Assembly (NCBI RefSeq): GCF_004346185.1
Contig: NZ_SMAI01000010.1
Span: 124,001-188,000, forward strand
Source of the DNA: Aquabacter spiritensis
GTDB taxonomy: Bacteria; Pseudomonadota; Alphaproteobacteria; Rhizobiales; Xanthobacteraceae
Direction: 5' to 3'
Length of the DNA: 64,000 bases
In this document: one piece after another, positions 24,625 to 34,339 of the stretch
How the letters are laid out: the number at the start of each line of letters is the position of its first letter
Position numbering within the stretch: position 1 is the first letter of the stretch
The notes under the pieces: generated by a model
What the model was told of the DNA's origin: nothing
Seen by the model: only the letters and a program-made list of their open reading frames with translations
The model's database searches: none
Program-made: the position numbers and the translations under genes

Positions 24625-25941
24625 CTATCCCGCCTTCGCGATCGTCGTGATGCCGCCCATATACGGCTGCAAGGCGTCCGGCACGATGACGGAGCCGTCG
24701 GCCTGCTGATAGGTCTCCAGCACCGCGACCAGGGCGCGCCCGACCGCGACCCCCGAGCCGTTCAGCGTATGGACGAAGCGCGGCGCGCCCGGTTTGCCGG
24801 CGGCGTCCTTGGGCCGGTAGCGGGCATTCATGCGCCGCGCCTGGAAGTCGCCGCACACCGAGCAGGAGGAGATTTCCCGATAGGCGTTCTGGCCCGGCAG
24901 CCAGACCTCGATGTCGTAGGTCTTCTGGGAGGCGAAGCCCATGTCGCCGGTGCAGAGCGTCACGACGCGATAATGCAGGTCCAGCGCCTTCAGCACCGCC
25001 TCGGCGCAGCCGAGCATGCGCTCGTGCTCCGCCAGCGCCTGCTCCGGCGTGGTGATCGAGACCAGCTCCACCTTGGTGAACTGGTGCTGCCGGATCATCC
25101 CCCGCGTGTCGCGGCCGGCCGACCCCGCTTCGGCGCGGAAGCAGGGGGTGCAGGCGGTATAGCGCAGCGGGAGCTCGTCCTCGGCGAGGATCGCGCCGCT
25201 CACCAGGTTGGTCAAAGGGACTTCGGCGGTCGGGATGAGCCAGAAGTCCCCCGGTCCGGCGAAGAACTGATCCTCGCGAAACTTCGGCAATTGCGCCGTA
25301 CCGAACATCGCCTCGTCCCGCACCATCAGCGGCGGGTTGACTTCGGTATAGCCGTGCTCGGTCCCGGTATGCCGGTCGAGGAAGAACTGGCCGAGCGCCC
25401 GCTCCAGCCGGGCCAGCGGTCCCTTATTGACCACGAAGCGCGCGCCGGAGAGCTTGGCGGCGGTCTCGAAATCCATCAGGCCGAGAGCCTCGCCGATCTC
25501 GAAATGCTGGCGGGGCGCGAAGTCGTAGGCGCGCTTCTGTCCGACCACCCGCACTTCGACATTGTCGTGCTCGTCCTTGCCGTCCGGCACCTCGGCGAGG
25601 GGGACGTTGGGGATTGCGGCGAGTTCGGCCTGGAGCTTGGCCTCGACCGCCTTCACCTGGGCTTCGAGAGCCGGCACGTCGGTCTTGAGCTTCGCGACCT
25701 CGTCCATGAGGGCGGCGGCCTTGGCCTCGTCCTTGGCGGCCTTGGCCTGGCCGATCTCCTTGGAGGCGGCATTGCGGCGGGCGAGCAGGGTTTCCAGCGT
25801 GGTCAGCGCGGCGCGGCGCTCTTCGTCCAGCGCGAGCAGCGTGTCGCGCAGCGCGGCGGCCTCCGCCTGCGGGACCTGGCGGCGCACCAGCGCCCGGACC
25901 AGGCCCTCGGGCTCGTCGCGAATCCATTTGATGTCGTGCAT
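24625..25941 (-). CDS. serS: Serine--tRNA ligase
   Basis: Class II aminoacyl-tRNA synthetase of 438 residues that charges tRNA-Ser. The N-terminal coiled coil (residues about 30-100, rich in Ala/Glu/Lys) is the tRNA-binding arm. Class II motifs are seen in [31 protein letters not shown] and [20 protein letters not shown] (in part). The ATG at 25941 gives the family N-terminus [12 protein letters not shown]. It is downstream of tatC by 88 bp and upstream of surE, the conserved order in this class. Confidence 0.97.
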   Translation of the reverse strand: MHDIKWIRDEPEGLVRALVRRQVPQAEAAALRDTLLALDEERRAALTTLETLLARRNAASKEIGQAKAAKDEAKAAALMDEVAKLKTDVPALEAQVKAVEAKLQAELAAIPNVPLAEVPDGKDEHDNVEVRVVGQKRAYDFAPRQHFEIGEALGLMDFETAAKLSGARFVVNKGPLARLERALGQFFLDRHTGTEHGYTEVNPPLMVRDEAMFGTAQLPKFREDQFFAGPGDFWLIPTAEVPLTNLVSGAILAEDELPLRYTACTPCFRAEAGSAGRDTRGMIRQHQFTKVELVSITTPEQALAEHERMLGCAEAVLKALDLHYRVVTLCTGDMGFASQKTYDIEVWLPGQNAYREISSCSVCGDFQARRMNARYRPKDAAGKPGAPRFVHTLNGSGVAVGRALVAVLETYQQADGSVIVPDALQPYMGGITTIAKAG

Positions 25942-26029
25942 GCGACCCGCTCCGGTGGAGCGGCGGCCTTGCCGGGAGGAGGGGACGGCCGCCGTCCGAA
26001 AATCGAGGACAGGGGCGCCCGCCGCCGCG

Positions 26030-26830
26030 TCAGGGTGCGGAGGATGCCGCCTCGCGGGCCTTCTCCTCCGCTGCCCGGCGCCGCTCGACGATGCGCACCA
26101 GATAGACCGAGACCTCGTAGAGAAGGAGCGTCGGGATCGCAAGGGAGAGCTGGGAGATCACGTCCGGCGGGGTGAGCACGGCGGCCACCACGAACACCGC
26201 GACGATGGCATAGCGGCGCGCCTTGCGGAGCTGGTCGGAGGTCAGAACCCCGATCCGCGCCAGCAGCGTCAGGATCACCGGAAGCTGGAAGGTGACGCCG
26301 AAGGCGAGAATCAGCGTGGTGATGAGCGAGAGATATTCCGACACCCGCGGCAGCAGCGAAATCTCCGCCTGCCCGTCGCCGCCGATCTGCTGCATGTTGA
26401 GGAAGTAGCTCATGGCGAGCGGCATGGCGATGAAATAGACGAAGCCCGCGCCGAGAAGGAAGCAGAACGGGGTCGCTACGAGATAAGGCAGGAAGGCCTG
26501 CCGCTCGTGCCGGTAGAGGCCGGGCGCGACGAACATGTAGACCTGCGTCGCGACGATCGGAAACGACAGGAAGGCCGCCCCGAACATGCCGAGCTTGATC
26601 TGGGTAAACAGGAATTCCTGCGGCGCGGTATAGATCAGCTTCACGGTGGTCGCGAAGCCGGAGGCGAATTCATACGGCCAGAGCAGGATGTTGTAGATCG
26701 GCTTCGCCAGCATGAAGCACAGGAAGAAGGCAATCAGGAAGGCGATCACCGACTTGATGAGCCGCGAGCGCAGCTCGATCAAATGATCCATCAAAGGCGC
26801 CTTGGAGGCGTCGATTTCGTCCTCGCTCAT
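26030..26830 (-). CDS. tatC: Sec-independent protein translocase TatC
   Basis: Polytopic core of the twin-arginine translocase, 266 residues with six membrane segments; it recognises twin-arginine signal peptides. Family blocks are [17 protein letters not shown] at the N-terminus, the [16 protein letters not shown] loop and the C-terminal [21 protein letters not shown] (given in part). It overlaps tatB by 4 bp, so the two are translationally coupled. It is followed by serS. Confidence 0.96.
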   Translation of the reverse strand: MSEDEIDASKAPLMDHLIELRSRLIKSVIAFLIAFFLCFMLAKPIYNILLWPYEFASGFATTVKLIYTAPQEFLFTQIKLGMFGAAFLSFPIVATQVYMFVAPGLYRHERQAFLPYLVATPFCFLLGAGFVYFIAMPLAMSYFLNMQQIGGDGQAEISLLPRVSEYLSLITTLILAFGVTFQLPVILTLLARIGVLTSDQLRKARRYAIVAVFVVAAVLTPPDVISQLSLAIPTLLLYEVSVYLVRIVERRRAAEEKAREAASSAP

Positions 26831-27465
26831 GCCGAAGATCCACCGGTCTTGGGCGTGTCGTGCGCCGGTGCCGGCGTTTCGGCCGGCGCAAGGGGGGCAT
26901 TCTGGGGCGCGTCCTGGCGGATGTCCTGGCGGATGTCCTGGGGCGCGATGAGGGGCTCTGCCGCCGGCGCGGGCAAAGGCACCAGCGGTTCGGCGACGAC
27001 CGGGGTCGTTGGCGTCGCATTCGCGGGTGCCGGCATCGCTCCGGCCGGATGCTCGGCCCCGGCCTCGCCAGCGGACGGATCGCTGGGCGCGGCATCTGCC
27101 GATCCGGCGGAGACAGCCGCCGCCGTCGCCGCGCCGGCCGCCGCCGGGGCGGTCGCACTCTCCACCGTCGCGCGGATTTCCTCGCGGATCGAGCGCAGCG
27201 GATCGAGAACGTCCATGCCGGGGAAGCTCTTCTTCACGCTGTCGCCCGCGCCTTCGGCGATGCTGCCGATCTCTTTGCGCATCTCCGACAGCTCGGCTTC
27301 CCTAAGGGCATCCTGAAACTGCCCCTGGAACTCGCCCGCCATGCGGCGCAGCTTCCCCAGGGTCTTGCCGACGGTGCGCAGCACCGAGGGCAATTCCTTC
27401 GGACCGATGACGATCAGCGCTACGATGCCGATCAGCATCAGCTCAGACCAGCCGATGTCGAACAT
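26827..27465 (-). CDS. tatB: Sec-independent protein translocase TatB
   Basis: Membrane-anchored Tat component of 212 residues that works with TatC in substrate recognition. The N-terminus MFDIGWSELMLIGIVALIVIGPKELP is the diagnostic single membrane helix and hinge (given in full for the first 20 residues as MFDIGWSELMLIGIVALIVI). An amphipathic helix follows, then a long Ala/Pro-rich tail. The tail contains QDIRQDIRQD units encoded by a 12-bp tandem repeat near 26911-26946. It lies 53 bp downstream of tatA and overlaps tatC by 4 bp. Confidence 0.93.
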   Translation of the reverse strand: MFDIGWSELMLIGIVALIVIGPKELPSVLRTVGKTLGKLRRMAGEFQGQFQDALREAELSEMRKEIGSIAEGAGDSVKKSFPGMDVLDPLRSIREEIRATVESATAPAAAGAATAAAVSAGSADAAPSDPSAGEAGAEHPAGAMPAPANATPTTPVVAEPLVPLPAPAAEPLIAPQDIRQDIRQDAPQNAPLAPAETPAPAHDTPKTGGSSA

Positions 27466-27518
27466 GACGGCTTATTGCCGGCGGACGTGCCGCCGCCCCT
27501 CCTCGCAGGATGCCGCGA

Positions 27519-27755
27519 TCAGACCGGCTTCTTCTCGGCCTCGGTGGTGCTCGAAACCTGGTGCGGAATGTTGCGTGGCGTCTCGGGGGCCGAAGACGGC
27601 GCAGTCGCCGTGTCGTCGTCCGCCATGCCCTTCTTGAAGGACTTGATGCCCTTGGCCACGTCGCCCATCAGGTCGGAGATCTTGCCGCGACCGAACAGGA
27701 GGAGCACCACGGCCAGCACCACGACCCAGTGCCAGATGCTCATCGAACCCATCAC
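27519..27755 (-). CDS. tatA: Sec-independent protein translocase TatA
   Basis: Pore-forming Tat subunit of 78 residues: an N-terminal membrane helix ([17 protein letters not shown]), the [20 protein letters not shown] hinge and amphipathic helix, and a charged tail. The start could be the first Met or the Met at residue 5 (MSIWHW), the usual N-terminus. GGAGGGTGAGTG lies upstream. It heads the tatA-tatB-tatC set, with an orphan ABC ATPase gene upstream where scpB is normally adjacent. Confidence 0.95.
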   Translation of the reverse strand: MMGSMSIWHWVVVLAVVLLLFGRGKISDLMGDVAKGIKSFKKGMADDDTATAPSSAPETPRNIPHQVSSTTEAEKKPV

Positions 27756-27853
27756 TCACCCTCCGTGAGAGTCCCGTGCGGACGGCGCCGCCGGGATGTT
27801 GTGTTGGCCCGCCCCGGGATGTCTCCCGCAGGCGCGCGCTTCGAACGGCGACA

Positions 27854-28933
27854 CTAGGACCCGGACAAGGCGAAAACAAGGACTTCCCCGGCGTCGATCG
27901 CGAGGTGCACGTCGGTCCCCGCGCCGACACCTTCCCCTAGGCGAAGCCGTGCCGCAAGCGGGGCGTCGAGCCCCTCGACCGCGACCAGGAGCAGGTCGAC
28001 CTCGCCGAGAAAGCGCCGTTCGATCACCCGGCCCGGCAGCCCGCCGCCTGCACGGGTCAGGCGAATTCCCTGCGGCCGCAACGCGGCGACGGCCTCGCCG
28101 TCCGGCAGACCGGGAGCCGGAAAGCGGCCGATCGGCGTGTCGGCGACGCCGTTCGCGACCCGCGCGGGGCATTCGTTCAATTCACAGAAGAAGCGCGCGA
28201 CCCCGAGATCGGCGGGCGCGCGATAGAGCTGCTCCGGCGTGCCGAGCTGGACCAGCCGCCCGGCCCGCAGCAAGGCGATGCGGTCGGCGAGGCGCATCGC
28301 CTCCTCCGGATCGTGGGTGACCAGCATGGCGGTCGCCCGCACGTCGCGCAGCAAAGCGTGGGTGTCCGTGCGGACCTGGTCGCGCAGCCGCCGATCGAGG
28401 CCGGAGAAGGGTTCGTCGAGCAGCAGGATGCCGGGACGCGGGGCGAGCGCGCGGGCGAGCGCGACGCGCTGCTGCTGCCCGCCGGACAATTCATGGGGAT
28501 AAGCGTCCGCGGATCCGGCGAGGTCGACCCGTTCGATCGCGCGGCGCGCCTCGGCCGCCGCGGCGGCGCGCGGCAGGCCGGCGAGCCCGAACATCACGTT
28601 TTGGAGAACGGTGAGGTGGGGGAACAAAGCATAGTCCTGGAACACCAGCCCGACGCCGCGCCGCTCCGGCGGCACGAAGGCGTTTGGGCCGGCGACCTCC
28701 CGTCCGTCGATCAGGACGCGGCCCCGATCGGGCGTCTGGATGCCGGCGGCGAGGCGCAGCAAGGTGGTCTTGCCGCAGCCGGACGGGCCGAGCAGGCACA
28801 TCACCTCTCCCGGCCGCACTTCGAGGGTGACGCCGCGCACCGCCTCGACCGCGCCGAAGGCGAGGTGGACGTCCTCGAAACCGAGGCTCTTGGCAAAGCT
28901 GACGGGGGCATGCTGGCGCACGATCGACCTCAC
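27854..28933 (-). CDS. ABC transporter ATP-binding protein (FbpC/PotA type), orphan
   Basis: Importer-type ATPase of 359 residues. Walker A is GPSGCGKTTLL, the signature LSGGQQQRVALARAL, Walker B ILLLDEPFSGLD and the H loop VTHDPEEAMRLADRI. After about residue 240 a TOBE-type domain follows (LRPQGIRLTR, GRVIERRFLGEVDLLLVAVEG in part), as in iron(III) and polyamine/thiosulfate importers. No permease or binding protein gene is adjacent. It overlaps scpB by 4 bp with a GTG start, so it is translated with scpB and sits in the middle of the otherwise conserved scpAB-tatABC block. Its transport partners must be encoded elsewhere. Confidence 0.9.
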   Translation of the reverse strand: MRSIVRQHAPVSFAKSLGFEDVHLAFGAVEAVRGVTLEVRPGEVMCLLGPSGCGKTTLLRLAAGIQTPDRGRVLIDGREVAGPNAFVPPERRGVGLVFQDYALFPHLTVLQNVMFGLAGLPRAAAAAEARRAIERVDLAGSADAYPHELSGGQQQRVALARALAPRPGILLLDEPFSGLDRRLRDQVRTDTHALLRDVRATAMLVTHDPEEAMRLADRIALLRAGRLVQLGTPEQLYRAPADLGVARFFCELNECPARVANGVADTPIGRFPAPGLPDGEAVAALRPQGIRLTRAGGGLPGRVIERRFLGEVDLLLVAVEGLDAPLAARLRLGEGVGAGTDVHLAIDAGEVLVFALSGS

Positions 28934-29655
28934 GGGGCGTCCTCGTCCGCGTCCGGGGCGTCGGGCTCCGGCGTCAGGATGAGGTCGAGCAATTCCGGCT
29001 CCAGCGGCTCCTCGTCGTCGCGCAGCCGGTCGTCGTCCGAGGGCAGGGGAATGGCGAAGCCCGAGGGCACCCGCGGATCGAGCAGTCCGGCGCCCTTCAT
29101 TTCCTCGATCCCCGGCAAATCGTGCACCGCGTCGAGTCCGAAATGCACCAAAAAGGCCGGCGTCGTGCCATAGGTGACCGGCCGTCCCGGCGCCCGGCGC
29201 CGGCCGCGCAGCCGGACCCAGCCGGTTTCCAGCAGCACGTCGAGCGTCCCCTTGGAGGTCGAGACGCCGCGGATCTCCTCGATCTCGGCGCGCGTCACCG
29301 GCTGGTGATAGGCGATGATGGCCAGCACTTCGGTCGCGGCGCGCGACAGCTTGCGCAGTTCCGGCGCCCCGGCCCCGGCCACCTCGGCGAGGTCGGGGGC
29401 GGTGCGCAGCATCCAGCCGCCGGCCACCCGCACGACGTTCACGCCGCGCCGGGCATAATCGGCGGCGAGCACGTCCATCAAAGCGGGAATGTCCGTGTCC
29501 TTGCCGAGATGCGCCGCCAGCGTGCCGGGATCGACCGGGAGCGCCGAGCCGAACAGCAGCGCCTCCGCGATGCGCAGGTCGCGCACCAGAGCGGCTTCCC
29601 GCTCGTCCAGCGGGCGGACGTCGAACAGGTCGATGCGCGGCGCGGCGCGGGTCAT
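28930..29655 (-). CDS. scpB: Segregation and condensation protein B
   Basis: Subunit of the SMC-ScpA-ScpB condensin that compacts and segregates chromosomes; 241 residues with two winged-helix domains. Typical features are RDLRIAEALLFGSALPV near the start, EVAGAGAPELRKLSRAATEVLAIIAYHQPVTRAEIEEIRG (in parts) and TYGTTPAFLVHFGL. A Pro/Glu/Asp-rich tail ends the protein. It overlaps scpA at its start by 4 bp and the ABC ATPase at its end by 4 bp, so all three are coupled. Confidence 0.94.
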   Translation of the reverse strand: MTRAAPRIDLFDVRPLDEREAALVRDLRIAEALLFGSALPVDPGTLAAHLGKDTDIPALMDVLAADYARRGVNVVRVAGGWMLRTAPDLAEVAGAGAPELRKLSRAATEVLAIIAYHQPVTRAEIEEIRGVSTSKGTLDVLLETGWVRLRGRRRAPGRPVTYGTTPAFLVHFGLDAVHDLPGIEEMKGAGLLDPRVPSGFAIPLPSDDDRLRDDEEPLEPELLDLILTPEPDAPDADEDAP

Positions 29656-30455
29656 AGCAGCTTCGCTTCGGTCGGGCGCGCCCGCACCCAGAGCGGGCCG
29701 AACGGTGCGTCCTGGCGGATGTCGAGCTGGCCCTCGCGCACCATTTCGAGGGAGGCCGAGAAGCTCGAGGCGAGCGCCGTCGCGCGCTGCTCGGGGGAGG
29801 CGAGGAAATCGGCCAGGAAATCGTCGAGCCGCAGCCAGTCTCCGAGCGCCGTGCCGAGCAGCCGCTCCAGCCGCGCCCGCGCCTCGGCGAGCGACCAGAC
29901 CGCCCGGGTCTTCAGCGTGACCGAGGACAGCGCCTGCCTCTGGCGCTGTCCGGCATAAGCGGCGAGGAGATCGTAGAGGCTCGCATCATAGACCACCCGG
30001 TCGGGGGCGCCCGGCGCGGTCTCGGGCACTTTGCGGGGGAAGACGTCGACCCCCAGCCGGGTGCGCGACATCAGGCGGGCGGCCGCCTGACGGATGCGTT
30101 CCAGATGCCGCAGCCGGCGGGCGAAGGCGTCCGCCATCTCCTCCGCGCTCGGCCCCTCCTCGGCGGGCGGCGGCGGCAGGAGCAGGCGCGACTTCAGATA
30201 AGCGAGCCAGGCGGCCATCACGAGATAATCGGCGGCGAGCTCGAGCCGCACTTTGCGCACCGCCTCGATGAAGGCGAGATACTGGTCGGCGAGCGCGAGG
30301 ATCGAAAGGCGCGTCAGATCCACCTTCTGGGTGCGGGCGAGGGCGAGCAGCAGATCGAGCGGGCCCTCGAACCCCTCGATATCGACCATGAAGGCCTCGT
30401 CCCCGGCGGTGCGCGGCGGATCCTCGGAAAAATCGTCTCCGGGGGACGTGCTCAT
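29652..30455 (-). CDS. scpA: Segregation and condensation protein A
   Basis: Kleisin subunit of bacterial condensin, bridging the SMC heads; 267 residues. The N-terminal kleisin block FMVDIEGFEGPLDLLLALAR is clear, followed by QKVDLTRLSILALADQYLAF and YLVMAAWLAYLKSRLLLPPP. The C-terminal winged helix ends near FGPLWVRARPTEAKLL. The ATG at 30455 is chosen at the family N-terminus, two bases after the nagZ stop. scpB follows with a 4-bp overlap. Confidence 0.94.
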   Translation of the reverse strand: MSTSPGDDFSEDPPRTAGDEAFMVDIEGFEGPLDLLLALARTQKVDLTRLSILALADQYLAFIEAVRKVRLELAADYLVMAAWLAYLKSRLLLPPPPAEEGPSAEEMADAFARRLRHLERIRQAAARLMSRTRLGVDVFPRKVPETAPGAPDRVVYDASLYDLLAAYAGQRQRQALSSVTLKTRAVWSLAEARARLERLLGTALGDWLRLDDFLADFLASPEQRATALASSFSASLEMVREGQLDIRQDAPFGPLWVRARPTEAKLL

Positions 30456-30457
30456 GG

Positions 30458-31471
30458 TCAGGCGGGCTTGTCGACGCGGGTCGCAAGCTCCCGCCGCATT
30501 GCGTCGAGGTCGAGCGCCGCCGGCGCAATGCGGGCGCCGAGCGCGGAGGCGGCGCGGGTTGCGGCGCGGCCGTCGAGCAGCGGCGCCTCGGCGGCGACCG
30601 GGATCATCTCGTCCATCCGTCCGTTGCAGTGGAGCAGCATGTCGCAGCCGGCGGCGAGCGCCGCGGCCGCCCGCTCCGCCACCGTGCCGGCGAGTGCGCC
30701 CATCGAGAGATCGTCGCTCATCACCAGGCCGGAGAAACCGATGAAGCCGCGCACCACCTCGTCCATGACGATGCGGGAGGTGGTCGCGGGATGGTCGGGA
30801 TCGATCGCCGCATAGACCACATGGGCGGTCATGGCGAGCGGCAGGTCGGCGAGCGGGCGGAAAGCGGCGAAATCGGTCCGCTCCAGCACGTCGCGCGGCG
30901 CCTCGACCCGGGGCAGCCGCTCGTGGCTGTCCACCGGGGCGCGGCCATGGCCGGGAATATGCTTGAGCACGGGCAGCACGCCGCCTTCGAGCAGGCCTTC
31001 CGCAGCGGCGCGGGCGAGCGCCGCGACCACGTCCGGCGTGTCGCCATACGCGCGGTTGCCGATGATGCCGTGACCCTCCGGCAGGCGCAGATCGGCGACC
31101 GGCAGGCAGTCGACGTCGATGCCGAGTTCGGCGAGGTCGGCGGCGATCAGCCGGGAATTGAGCCGGGTCGCGGCCAGCGCGCCCGCGGGATCCTCGCCAT
31201 AGAGCCGGCCGAACACCTCGGCGGGGGGATATTCGCGCCAATGCGGCGGGCGCAGGCGCTGCACCCGGCCCCCCTCTTGGTCGATCAGCACCGGCGCGCG
31301 CCAGCCGAGCACCGCGCGCGCCTCCTCGACGAGGGCTTTGACCTGTTGCGGCGTCTGCACGTTGCGCGCGAACAGGATCAGCCCCCAGGGCGCCGCCTCC
31401 TTCAGAAAGGCGCGTTCCTGATCGAGCAGTTCGGGGCCGGCGAGGCCGGTGATGAAGGCGCGCACACGCAT
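30458..31471 (-). CDS. nagZ: Beta-N-acetylhexosaminidase NagZ
   Basis: Glycoside hydrolase family 3 enzyme of 337 residues that removes GlcNAc from cytosolic muropeptides in cell-wall recycling. Features are ILFARNVQ, LIDQEGGRVQRL, KHIPGHGRAPVDSHE (the family catalytic loop with Asp-His dyad) and VMSDDLSMGAL, where the Asp is the nucleophile. The start at 31471 (MRVRAFITGLAG) is the family N-terminus. It is placed directly upstream of scpA, the common order in Hyphomicrobiales and relatives. Confidence 0.94.
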   Translation of the reverse strand: MRVRAFITGLAGPELLDQERAFLKEAAPWGLILFARNVQTPQQVKALVEEARAVLGWRAPVLIDQEGGRVQRLRPPHWREYPPAEVFGRLYGEDPAGALAATRLNSRLIAADLAELGIDVDCLPVADLRLPEGHGIIGNRAYGDTPDVVAALARAAAEGLLEGGVLPVLKHIPGHGRAPVDSHERLPRVEAPRDVLERTDFAAFRPLADLPLAMTAHVVYAAIDPDHPATTSRIVMDEVVRGFIGFSGLVMSDDLSMGALAGTVAERAAAALAAGCDMLLHCNGRMDEMIPVAAEAPLLDGRAATRAASALGARIAPAALDLDAMRRELATRVDKPA

Positions 31472-31622
31472 GGTTCGGGCGTATCGGCGCCCTTGCGCGG
31501 CGTCAAGCGGCAAACCCCGCGCCCTCGCGGCGATTGTCGCGGTGGCCCTGGCGGCGTAAGCTCCGGCGGTCCCGCTCCCGGCCCATCCGGGCCGACGCTC
31601 TTCAAATTCTGCGAGGTCGATC

Positions 31623-32609
31623 ATGGATCGCCGCCCTCTCGGCCGTTCCGGCCTCACCGTGTCGGCGCTCGGCCTCGGCTGCATGGGCATGTCGGAATTC
31701 TACGGCCCCAGCGACGACGACGCCTCGCTGGCGACCCTGGAGGCCGCGCTCGACGCCGGAATCACCTTCTTCGACAGTTCCGACATGTATGGCTGGGGCC
31801 ATAACGAGACGCTGATCGGCCGCTTCCTGAAAGGCCGGCGCGACAAGGTGGTGCTGGCGACCAAGTTCGGCGTGGTGCGCGGGCCGAACGGCGAATGGCT
31901 CGGCATCGACGGCAGGCCGGACCATGTGCGCGCCGCCTGCGAGGCGAGCCTCACGCGCCTCGGCGTCGAGGTGATCGACGTCTATTACCAGCACCGCGTC
32001 GACCCCAAGACGCCGATCGAGGACACGGTCGGCGCGATGGCCCGTCTCGTGGACGAGGGCAAGGTGCGCGCGCTGGGTCTGTCGGAATGCGCGGTGGAGA
32101 CCTTCCAGCGGGCCAATGCGGTCCACCCGATCGCGGCGGTGCAGAGTGAATATTCGCTGTGGAGCCGCGACCCCGAGGCCGGGATGCTGGCGGCGGTGCG
32201 GGCGGCGGGGGCGGCCTTCGTCGCCTATAGTCCGCTCGGCCGCGCCTTCCTGACCGGTACCGTCTCGGGCCCGGACGCGCTCGCGCCGACCGACTTCCGG
32301 CGCAACAATCCCCGCTTTCAGGGCGAAGCGCTGGAGACCAACCGCAAGCTCGCCGTGGCGCTCGGGGAGATCGCCGCCGCCAAGGGCGTGACCGCGGCGC
32401 AGCTCGCCCTCGCCTGGCTGCTGAACAAGAATGCCGACGTGATCCCGATCCCCGGCACCCGGCGCATCCGTTATATCCACGAGAATGTCGCCGCCGCCGG
32501 GATCACGTTGTCGGCGCAGGAAATCGCCGATCTCGACGCGCTGTTCCCACCCGAGGCGGTGGCGGGCACGCGCTATCCCGAGGCCGCCATGGCCGCGCTG
32601 AACCGGTAG
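31623..32609 (+). CDS. Aldo/keto reductase
   Basis: NADPH-dependent oxidoreductase of 328 residues in the AKR13-like group (YakC type). Catalytic residues are Asp and Tyr in [14 protein letters not shown], Lys in LATKFGVV and His in YYQHRVDPK. The cofactor-binding C-terminus includes [17 protein letters not shown]. It is probably cytosolic and acts on aldehydes or ketones; the natural substrate is not evident. It stands between nagZ (divergent) and a flavin monooxygenase in the same direction 118 bp away. Confidence 0.92.
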   Translation: MDRRPLGRSGLTVSALGLGCMGMSEFYGPSDDDASLATLEAALDAGITFFDSSDMYGWGHNETLIGRFLKGRRDKVVLATKFGVVRGPNGEWLGIDGRPDHVRAACEASLTRLGVEVIDVYYQHRVDPKTPIEDTVGAMARLVDEGKVRALGLSECAVETFQRANAVHPIAAVQSEYSLWSRDPEAGMLAAVRAAGAAFVAYSPLGRAFLTGTVSGPDALAPTDFRRNNPRFQGEALETNRKLAVALGEIAAAKGVTAAQLALAWLLNKNADVIPIPGTRRIRYIHENVAAAGITLSAQEIADLDALFPPEAVAGTRYPEAAMAALNR

Positions 32610-32727
32610 ACGTGGCGGCTTCCGGCGAAAGCATCTGTCGCTGCGCGGAACGGCCCTTTAGTCTCCCGCACACGGCCGCGGCGCCTGATCGGATCGCGGA
32701 TTTCGGGGCAAAGACGTGGGGTGGGGC

Positions 32728-34332
32728 ATGCGGAGCAACGCGGCGGAGGTTCTGGTCGTGGGGGCGGGGCCGGTGGGGCTCGCGCTCGCCGCGGAATTGG
32801 CGCGGCACGGCGTCGGGGTGCGGATCGTCGAGGCGCGGGCGGCGCCGCTGCCCTTCTGCCGTGCCATCGGCGTCACCCCGCGCACGCTCGAAATCTATGA
32901 GGACATGGGCGTCGCCCGGGCCATGATCGAGGCCGGGCTGTGGCTGACCGGCACCCGGACCCAGATGCCCGGCATGCCGCCGCACGATGCCATGACCGAC
33001 CTGTCCGATCTGCCTTATGCCGCCCTCGGCGTCCCGCAGGGCGAGACCGAACGGGTGCTGGCCGCGCATCTCGCGCGGTTCGGCGGATCGGTCGAGCGCG
33101 GCGTGCGGCTCGTGTCCTTCACCCAGGCGGACGGGGGTGTGAGCGTCGACCTCGACGGCCCGAGGGGCGCCGAGGTGGCGCAGGTCCGCTATCTCGTCGG
33201 CTGCGACGGCGCCCATTCCGTGGTGCGTCATCTGCTCGACATTCCGTTCGAGGGCGAAGCCTTCCCGATGCCCTTCATGCTGGGCGACGTCCATCTCGCC
33301 TGGCCGGAGGGCGCCGAGCTGCCGCGGGGGGTGGCGCTGCGCGCGCTGCGGCTGCGCGGCGCGGACGAGGCGCCGGACATGTTCATCGCCATCCCGCTGC
33401 CCGAGCGCGGGCGCTACCGCGTCTCCATGCTCGCGCCGGGCGATTTCGCCGCGCCGGCGGGCGAAGATGTCGTGCATGGGATTCAGTCCGAGCGGCTCGG
33501 ACCCGCTCTGGCCGACATCCAGGCGACGGCCGACCGCGTGATGGACGCCCCGCCCGTGGTCTCCGATCTGCGCTGGTCGTCGCAATACCGCATCTCCATG
33601 CGGCTGGCGGCGCGCTACCGGGTCGGCGACGTCTTCATCGCCGGCGACGCCGCCCACATTCATCCCCCGACCGGCGGCCAGGGAATGAATACCGGCATCC
33701 AGGACGCCTATAATCTCGCCTGGAAGCTCGCTTTGGTCCTCAAGGGCGTGGCGGGTCCGGCCATGCTCGACAGTTACGAGGCGGAGCGCCTGCCGGAAGC
33801 GGAGCGGGTGATCGCCCGGACCGTGGAGGAGAGCATGGCGCTCGGCCGCGAGCGCCGCCCGCCCGACCGCCTCGCCCATACCCAGATCAAAGTCGACTAT
33901 CGCGGCTCGCCGATCATTGCGCCCGCCACGGAAGAGGCCGGCCTCCAGCCGGGCGATCGCGCGCCCGACGCCGCCGGTCTGCGGCGCAGGGGGGTGGGGT
34001 TCCCGCTGCGCCTGTTCGACCTGCTGCGCGGCACCGCCCACGTTCTCCTGCGCCCGGTGGCGGATGCCGGCGATCTCGCCGCAATCGAGGCCGAGGCCGG
34101 ACTTCTCGCGGGGCTCGGCCTGGACCTGCGGGTGGTCGCGGTGGCGCCGGCCGGGGCGGACCTCGACGACCCCTATGGCGTGACCTTGGTGGAGGACGCC
34201 GCGGGTAGCTTCGCCGCGTCCTATGGCGGGGCGGCCTGGCTGGTGCGGCCGGACGGCTATGTCGCCTGGCGCGGCGCCGCCGCGGACGCGCTCGGCCCGG
34301 CTCTCCCCCGCCTGCTCGGCCACGACGCCTGA
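32728..34332 (+). CDS. FAD-dependent aromatic monooxygenase (class A, MhpA/PHBH-like)
   Basis: Flavoprotein hydroxylase of 534 residues. It has the FAD-binding VVGAGPVGLALAAEL at the N-terminus, the DG motif GCDGAHSVVRHLL and the GD motif FIAGDAAHIHPPTGGQGMN, followed by QDAYNLAWKLALVL. The C-terminal thioredoxin-like domain of this class is present (about residues 420-534). Such enzymes insert oxygen into phenolic rings using NAD(P)H. The ATG at 32728 is preferred to a GTG 4 codons earlier because GGTGGGG precedes it. No ring-cleavage genes are beside it, so the substrate is open. It converges on tctA. Confidence 0.88.
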   Translation: MRSNAAEVLVVGAGPVGLALAAELARHGVGVRIVEARAAPLPFCRAIGVTPRTLEIYEDMGVARAMIEAGLWLTGTRTQMPGMPPHDAMTDLSDLPYAALGVPQGETERVLAAHLARFGGSVERGVRLVSFTQADGGVSVDLDGPRGAEVAQVRYLVGCDGAHSVVRHLLDIPFEGEAFPMPFMLGDVHLAWPEGAELPRGVALRALRLRGADEAPDMFIAIPLPERGRYRVSMLAPGDFAAPAGEDVVHGIQSERLGPALADIQATADRVMDAPPVVSDLRWSSQYRISMRLAARYRVGDVFIAGDAAHIHPPTGGQGMNTGIQDAYNLAWKLALVLKGVAGPAMLDSYEAERLPEAERVIARTVEESMALGRERRPPDRLAHTQIKVDYRGSPIIAPATEEAGLQPGDRAPDAAGLRRRGVGFPLRLFDLLRGTAHVLLRPVADAGDLAAIEAEAGLLAGLGLDLRVVAVAPAGADLDDPYGVTLVEDAAGSFAASYGGAAWLVRPDGYVAWRGAAADALGPALPRLLGHDA

Positions 34333-34339
34333 GCGGGTC

